Position numbers and translations under genes: made by a program
The notes under the pieces: generated by a model
What the model was told of the DNA's origin: nothing
What the model saw: the letters and a program-made list of their open reading frames with translations, nothing else
Databases searched by the model: none
Assembly (NCBI RefSeq): GCF_019649055.1
Contig: NW_026570265.1
Coordinates: 434,001 to 498,000, forward strand
DNA length: 64,000 bases
Direction of reading: 5' to 3'
From: Paramacrobiotus metropolitanus
Lineage: Eukaryota; Tardigrada; Eutardigrada; Parachela; Macrobiotidae
Shown here: one piece after another, positions 58,664 to 64,000 of the stretch
Position numbering within the stretch: position 1 is the first letter of the stretch
Layout of the letters: each line of letters starts with the position of its first letter

Positions 58664-59640
58664 AATTTAGAATTTAGTAACTGATTTATTGACGTAAACC
58701 GAATTTCGCTTATTTATTTTTAGCCCTGGGTTTCGGAGTTTGAGTAGACTTTTTAATTCATCTTACGTTATTGGTGTGTTTCGTTTTCTCATGTTTCTGC
58801 ATAGCATTCTTCGCTTTTCTTGGTTTTTTAATGTTGCAGTTTGGCCATTTTGCTTCCTTTTGACCATTTGTGCAGTCCTGCAATACTTTATTATTATACT
58901 GCAAATAGTCTGCAATACTTTATTATTAATTTCTCATCATGATATATGACAGTGTGAACCTTTGAGTGATTTTCTTATCAGACGGTTGCTGTCGTAGGTT
59001 GCCAAAGATTTGTTCCACCATTTGAAATAATCGCATTTCGGATTGGATGGAGTCGTACCAGTGGTACCACTAACTGACTAACATTACTATTATCATTTGG
59101 ATTTTTGCGTATATTTTGCTGTTGTGTGTTCTGCGGATAATAATGCTGGATTTGTCAGTTGTTTGAATATGACGCGTGTACTTGTACAACGGCGCGAAAC
59201 ATCTTGTTTAAAACTTTATGGTTAGTGTTGATAAAATCCAGAAATCTTTACTGTACAGTACCATAATATTGCGCAACTCTGTACAATATGGCATACCAAC
59301 ACTCACTCATTCTGCCACCAGTAATAAGCAGTTCTTATTGGTTAGATAAGTACATACGTTGTTTATGTGCGCTTAAAGAAACCCTTAAACATGCACAAGA
59401 ACAATTAAAACACACTGTAACAAACAAGATGAGAAAATAACTATTTAATACGATCAAGTAAACTTCTCCATTGTCGAGTAAATAGAAAACGCAACTGTCG
59501 TAACACAATTGCAGTATTGCACCATCTACCTATATAGGCTATTAGCATAAGCAAGAGATGATACGAACTGATGCACTGCGGCACGAAGCATTGATTATTT
59601 GCTTATATGCACTACTAAAATGCCCCTCACGGCCTTACTC
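58664..59640. other. Intergenic, no gene seen
   Basis: 3' UTR of UQCRH and T-rich sequence. The frame at 58740-58949 is hydrophobic low complexity from T-rich DNA and is not supported. Confidence 0.5.
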
Positions 59641-59895
59641 TTACAAATATCGAAAAGCCTGGCTTCTTGGATCCCGCGGCAATGACTGGAGGACATCCTG
59701 GAGTCCGAGATCCGCTACTCTGTCGTCATTCTGACGAGCTGAATCCATGCCGCCGTCTCCATCAATATTCGGTTCCGGAAGCTCTGCCGCGGGGATAACA
59801 GCTTCCTCGTTCGGAAGCACTTCTCGTTTCCACGAGTCTTCTGTTTCGAAAATCCTTGGTAAGTGCACATAGGCACGTCGATCCATTGTTCTCAT
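59641..59895 (-). CDS. Small unrecognised 84-aa protein
   Basis: A single open frame starting at a true ATG (59893-59895), MRTMDRRAYVHLPRIFETED, with PAAELPEPNIDGDGG in the middle and VLQSLPRDPRSQAFRYL at the end. Codon use and composition (acidic, Pro-rich, low in Cys and Trp) look more like coding than the surrounding AT-rich DNA. No signal peptide, membrane helix or known domain was seen. It may be a complete small gene or the last exon of one whose upstream exons I could not find. Confidence 0.45.
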   Translation of the reverse strand: MRTMDRRAYVHLPRIFETEDSWKREVLPNEEAVIPAAELPEPNIDGDGGMDSARQNDDRVADLGLQDVLQSLPRDPRSQAFRYL

Positions 59896-60924
59896 TCACT
59901 TTATACCAGACAACACAAAAATTCCAAAATTGTTTGTTCAATACAGATACGTCCGTAGTGAAGAAGTTCTCTGTTACAGTCCGTTTTTTACAAGGACGAG
60001 AAATATATAAATTCGAAAAACAAATCGAAGTTACACTAATACACTGTAATAAGTTTGTACAAGATTCAAAAAGTAAAAAAGCGCTGCTGAAGAGTGAAAA
60101 AGTTAACTTTAAAAATTAAAATAGTGTTTTGAACTTTTGACGGCAGACAAACCGTACGACATAAGGATGCAGGTACCTGACAGCCAAGGCGGTCACCCAT
60201 GCCCTGGACCTGGTGTCTATTTTTGCAATTTTTTCGGAAAGACAGGAATGCTTAATTGCTCAAAAAGTCAACATAAGTATTTCTACTGTGCGAGTACTTA
60301 CATCATAAAAATAAGATGACCGTGTTAAATGCCCAAATTAATTAAACTGTACTTGTTATTGCCAAAATAATCAAAGATATCAAAAAGATTTTCATTTGTC
60401 ATTAAGACTCACAATATACAGTTTCCATTAACAATTCCGGAGTCTATGAACAGACAAGCGTTTTCTGAATAACTATTTCCGAAGCATTTCAGAGTTCGCG
60501 ACGGTTGGTTAATGTTTTCAAATTCGTCCCACGATGCATGCAACCAACCACATACTCAAGATTTTCACATGGCAAGTTGAAATTTTATTCAAGATTGTCG
60601 ACTCTGTCAGTTATCCAAAAACCCGAACGGGATCACGCATGCAAACACTGCACAGCACAGCGCATTCATGATAAATAAGTACTGATCGCCCATAATGCCA
60701 CAGATCACATACAGGATTAATCAACATTAAACACCACCAAAAACATCAGCAAGTAAGTTAAGCAAGTAAGTGAATATTATGTTTCACTTTACTACTAAAT
60801 ATCGACAAAAGTCGGTGTTAACAATTAAAGGTACTTTTGGTGAACAATGCTCAATGAAAGCCCAAACCTACTCGAAAATAGAAAATGATATGATTTAATT
60901 GATCTGAATCTTTGCACTATAGCC
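59896..60924. other. 1-kb intergenic region, no gene seen
   Basis: AT-rich; open frames are short and without coding character. It should include the 3' UTR of the makorin gene. Confidence 0.5.
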
Positions 60925-63102
60925 CTAAGCTTCGAATAGTCCAGGAACAGCTTCCAACACAACATCCGGTGGTGACGGCGGTCTGTTTTCAGTTTGGGCT
61001 ACGTTGGACGGCTGTCCACGATCCACTCTGTACGGGTTGTCACGACCCATGATAGTGTCAAACAATTCGCGCCAATCACTAACACGACCGTGGAACCATC
61101 CCACATCATCCAGATATTCGTCCTCGTCCGACAGGAAATAATCGTCATCCCCATAGAATATGTCGTCATCACTGTCTTCATCCGATAAATCCATAAAATC
61201 AGCCAGCACGTATGTAGTCGGCAAGGATACTCCTCTGGAGCCAACAACGCGCCGCCTGGGCTTTGGATCCGGAACTGCAAAGGGTAGTATATTATTTTAA
61301 TCATAATTATTATTATTATTACAGGTATTATCAAACTAAGTATACATAAACCGTAACGACATCCAGCGACTTACGGGTTACGGGAGTACCATCCGGTAAT
61401 GCATGCAAAAACCAACATTTTCCACCGAACGGACATGTTCCACGACCTTGATTGTAATGTTTGCACGGGCGTTTTCTATAAAAAATTTTATTTTGCTTCT
61501 CTACCGTATGTTACCAATAAGACGTCTCAACCCAAATTACCCCATCTGTTTCTTATACGCAGTTATAATTTCCGTTTTGTGCTTTTCGGTTTCCGGCCAC
61601 ATCAGGCTGGGGATTACATAATCAGAATGGACACGACATTCCGGGCACGATCTAAAATAAATACACCATCTTTGTCCGCATGAAATTCATGTGGATGTAA
61701 CTGCGCAGAAGGCTGGTTTAAGCAAGGTGTAAAGAGATAAACCATACTGTCCATACATATTGTACACCTTGGTTTAAGTACTGTAACTCGCGCCAGGGAA
61801 GCAACCAAGCATATAAAATATGCAGTAGTATGTAAAAAAGTATGAGGTACAGAGTATATATGGGGTATAACAGACACCTTCGTACCGAATGGCTTTGGGG
61901 TCCAAAGTTTCCCGTGACTGTTTTCTCCATTTCATGATACACTCAAAACAGAATGGATGTGTGCAATTTTCCAGTATTCCAAAACGCCTTTTGGTCTCGT
62001 CTGCTTGATCCAGAACAGTTTCCATGCAGATTGAGCAAGCCTTTTCTTGGCTACGTTGAACAGCGAACGAATATTCCATGTCTTTTTCGAAGGCGGCCGC
62101 GCATGCCTACATAGTTAGCTCTGATCCACCACCAGCCATGATTCGAAATAAATACTAGATGCACGCAAAATAATCTCAAATGAATTTCATGACAATTATT
62201 CACATACCTCTTCGTGTTGCGATCGCTGGACGGGATCGTTTGGGTCGAGAACTTGGCACTGACAAACCTCGCACAGGTCTCCATGCCAATTCTGACACGA
62301 ATCACCTACGGGGCATATTCCTACCATTGCATATTGGCATACAGCAATACAAGAGGTTGCAATATCATCAGATGGCAATGGCGTGGCCGAATAATCCACG
62401 GCTTGGGCATACGATACAGGGGGAGGTCGGTCTACAGCTGCAATAACAAAAAATCCTAATTACGTATACAATTAATTCAACATCCATCCGCTTTTACAGA
62501 TAATTTCAGAAGTAAAAGCACACAATTATTAAGGTTCTGTGTTTCACCAAATCAAGTCGAAAAATATGTTACTCATTTCAAAACACGAGCGTATGACCTT
62601 ACTGTCTTTATTGTAATAAGTAAAAGCAAAATATAAGCACCCCAGTATTCAGACGGGAAGCTGTTTTCGAAGCCAGAAGACTGCAACACGGCATCTCGCA
62701 AATAAATACCTATCCCTCTTACCAGCTTCCTCGTTTATCGCGCTATGAACCAAATGTCTTGGACTGGTCATCTTGGGTTTCGGCTTAACCGGCTCGACGG
62801 ACGTTCGGCAAAATCCGTTGTTTCCGGTGTCAGCAACGGTCTGCCGAACGTTTCTGTCATGATCGTACCTACAGTAATCAAACAAAAAATTACGAAATCT
62901 GACAATTTTAAAAAAGCTCTTTGACATTTCCAGGTTCACTGCTCTTAAATCATAAAATTAATATGGACAACAAACGCACCGACACGAATTCCCGTAAAAG
63001 CAGTTGCCTTGCAAATAATATCGGCAAATGTTGTCTGCTGGGGTGGAGCGATCGTGGGAAAAAGGGCAATCTGCGCGGTAGCAGCAGCCAGAAGAAAAAT
63101 AC
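60925..63102 (-). CDS. MKRN1: Makorin, CCCH-RING E3 ubiquitin ligase (5' end not found)
   Basis: Exons from the right: 63102-62980, 62868-62723, 62437-62208, 62106-61886, 61651-61541, 61475-61375, 61274-60925. Domain order is the makorin plan: two N-terminal CCCH fingers (the second [19 protein letters not shown]), another CCCH ([19 protein letters not shown]), the makorin Cys-His block ([20 protein letters not shown], then [19 protein letters not shown]), the C3HC4 RING ([37 protein letters not shown]), and a last CCCH ([21 protein letters not shown]). The tail is acidic ([19 protein letters not shown]). It should bind RNA and ubiquitinate targets. The first finger lacks its leading Cys in the exon shown, so a short upstream exon with the start codon must lie to the right of 63102. 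Confidence 0.94.
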
Positions 63103-64000
63103 CTTGAAAAAAAAGGACTGCAGGCGCAAAAGGCAGTGATCAAGTAGACGCAACAAGAGAAAAAATAACTCCACTAACGTAAAAAATAATTGTGCTAACA
63201 CACGTCGAAATACAGTATAATGACTCAAATTTCGCCTAATAATCAAAGTACGAGTATTGAAGTAGTCGAGTAGCTTAACAACTGTATATTAAACTAGTAG
63301 ACCCCGCGCAAATTGCGCGGAGTAAACAATGCAATGGACAAATCACAAAAAAAATCGCAAAAATAAAACTCGTAACTGCAGGTTTGTAAATATATCGTAT
63401 GTGAACTCATAACTGCAGATTTTATGAACGATGCGTATAGTAGGATTTTATTATACGCAAAATACACAACAATGTCCCTGCACACTGCACAGTTGATGTC
63501 ACTTGTTGATAATAACTACTGGAAAATTTGCCTAACCGTTTAATTGACTGCAGAATGGCCTAAAACCTGATATGCGAATTTTTAAAGTTGTTTTTCTCAC
63601 AAAAACGTAAATTTTTTTGTCTCCAATCTGTTTATTTCCAGATCAGTCGCCATCAGGTAAATTTCGTGCAGCTGCTACATAGGGACCCTGTAATTTATTA
63701 AAACTTGTTTTCCTCTTTTTCTCACCATTCTGAGCTTTCTCAACGCATCCGACAACAATTTACTGAAGCCCTTTACATCCCAGTTTGACCGCTAATGCAC
63801 CACTGCTGCTGCCCTTCAACAATCAGTGCAATAATAAGTGATAAATTAAAACAGTAATAGTCACATTTTTTACTATTACTTTGACCACAGAACAAAGTTA
63901 AACCACTTTAATTAAATAAGGACAAAAGCATTTCGTTGTATTTCCTTCTCCGCTGTTAGCACTTTCTAAAATCGAAGACTGTACGCGAAATTTCTTGCAT
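63103..64000. other. Window end, no gene located
   Basis: It must contain the first makorin exon or its promoter, but no convincing short exon was found. AT-rich, with one TACGAGTA octamer at 63249 and a small GCGCAAATTGCGCGG palindrome near 63305. Confidence 0.4.

Noticed and set aside
62921-63139. Lys/Ser-rich plus-strand frame at the makorin 5' exon
   Set aside because: Antisense of the CCCH-finger exon; low complexity comes from the reverse strand.
1-64000. tRNA, rRNA, CRISPR or bacterial-type operon features
   Set aside because: No T-loop GGTTCRANYCC-type cloverleaf, rRNA sequence or regularly spaced repeats were seen by eye. A covariance-model scan would be needed to exclude small RNAs.

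Overview
This is a 64 kb piece of an invertebrate animal nuclear genome. The genes are conserved metazoan single-copy genes split by many short GT-AG introns (often 50-300 bp), there are no operons, and intergenic DNA is AT-rich. The set (slowpoke BK channel, makorin, cystathionine gamma-lyase, exosome CSL4, eIF3L, tRNA-splicing endonuclease Sen34) plus a Gly-rich secreted peptide and rather divergent protein sequences would suit a compact, fast-evolving ecdysozoan such as a tardigrade. That taxonomic guess is an inference with low confidence.

Layout. 0-5 kb: a foldback repeat, an EPHX4-type epoxide hydrolase (+), and a PB1/C2H2 zinc-finger protein (-). 5-12.5 kb: a 527-bp foldback transposon with a 7-bp target duplication, BBIP1 (+), PYROXD2 (-, 10 exons) and an unrecognised 177-aa protein (-). 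14-22.5 kb: a 26-exon slowpoke channel (+). 23-33 kb: NSA2 (-), TSEN34 (+), a MetX-like O-acyltransferase (-), EXOSC1/CSL4 (+) and GMPPB (-). 33-44 kb: two hairpin repeats, SPCS1 (+), a short PPP1R21 (-), EIF3L (+) and cystathionine gamma-lyase (-). 45-51 kb: a Gly-rich secreted peptide (-), an unrecognised small protein (-) and BBOF1 (+). 51-64 kb: a TA-flanked MITE, an undivided BUB1/BUBR1-type checkpoint gene (-), UQCRH (+), a small unknown ORF (-) and a makorin (-, 5' end not found).

The genes are mostly unrelated housekeeping functions. Two pairs stand out: two cilium/basal-body genes (BBIP1, BBOF1), and two sulfur-amino-acid type enzymes (MetX-like acyltransferase, CTH), both with basic, acid-poor N-termini that look like mitochondrial presequences. 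Exon models below were built by hand; in each multi-exon gene described as phase-consistent, every intron joins in frame and the total is divisible by three.

Most notable: the checkpoint gene, which joins a KEN box, a KARD-like PP2A-B56 motif and four ABBA-like motifs to a kinase domain with all catalytic motifs intact; the slowpoke S4 segment with Tyr where family members have the third Arg; and an octamer, TACTCGTA, found at least 15 times, always outside predicted coding exons.
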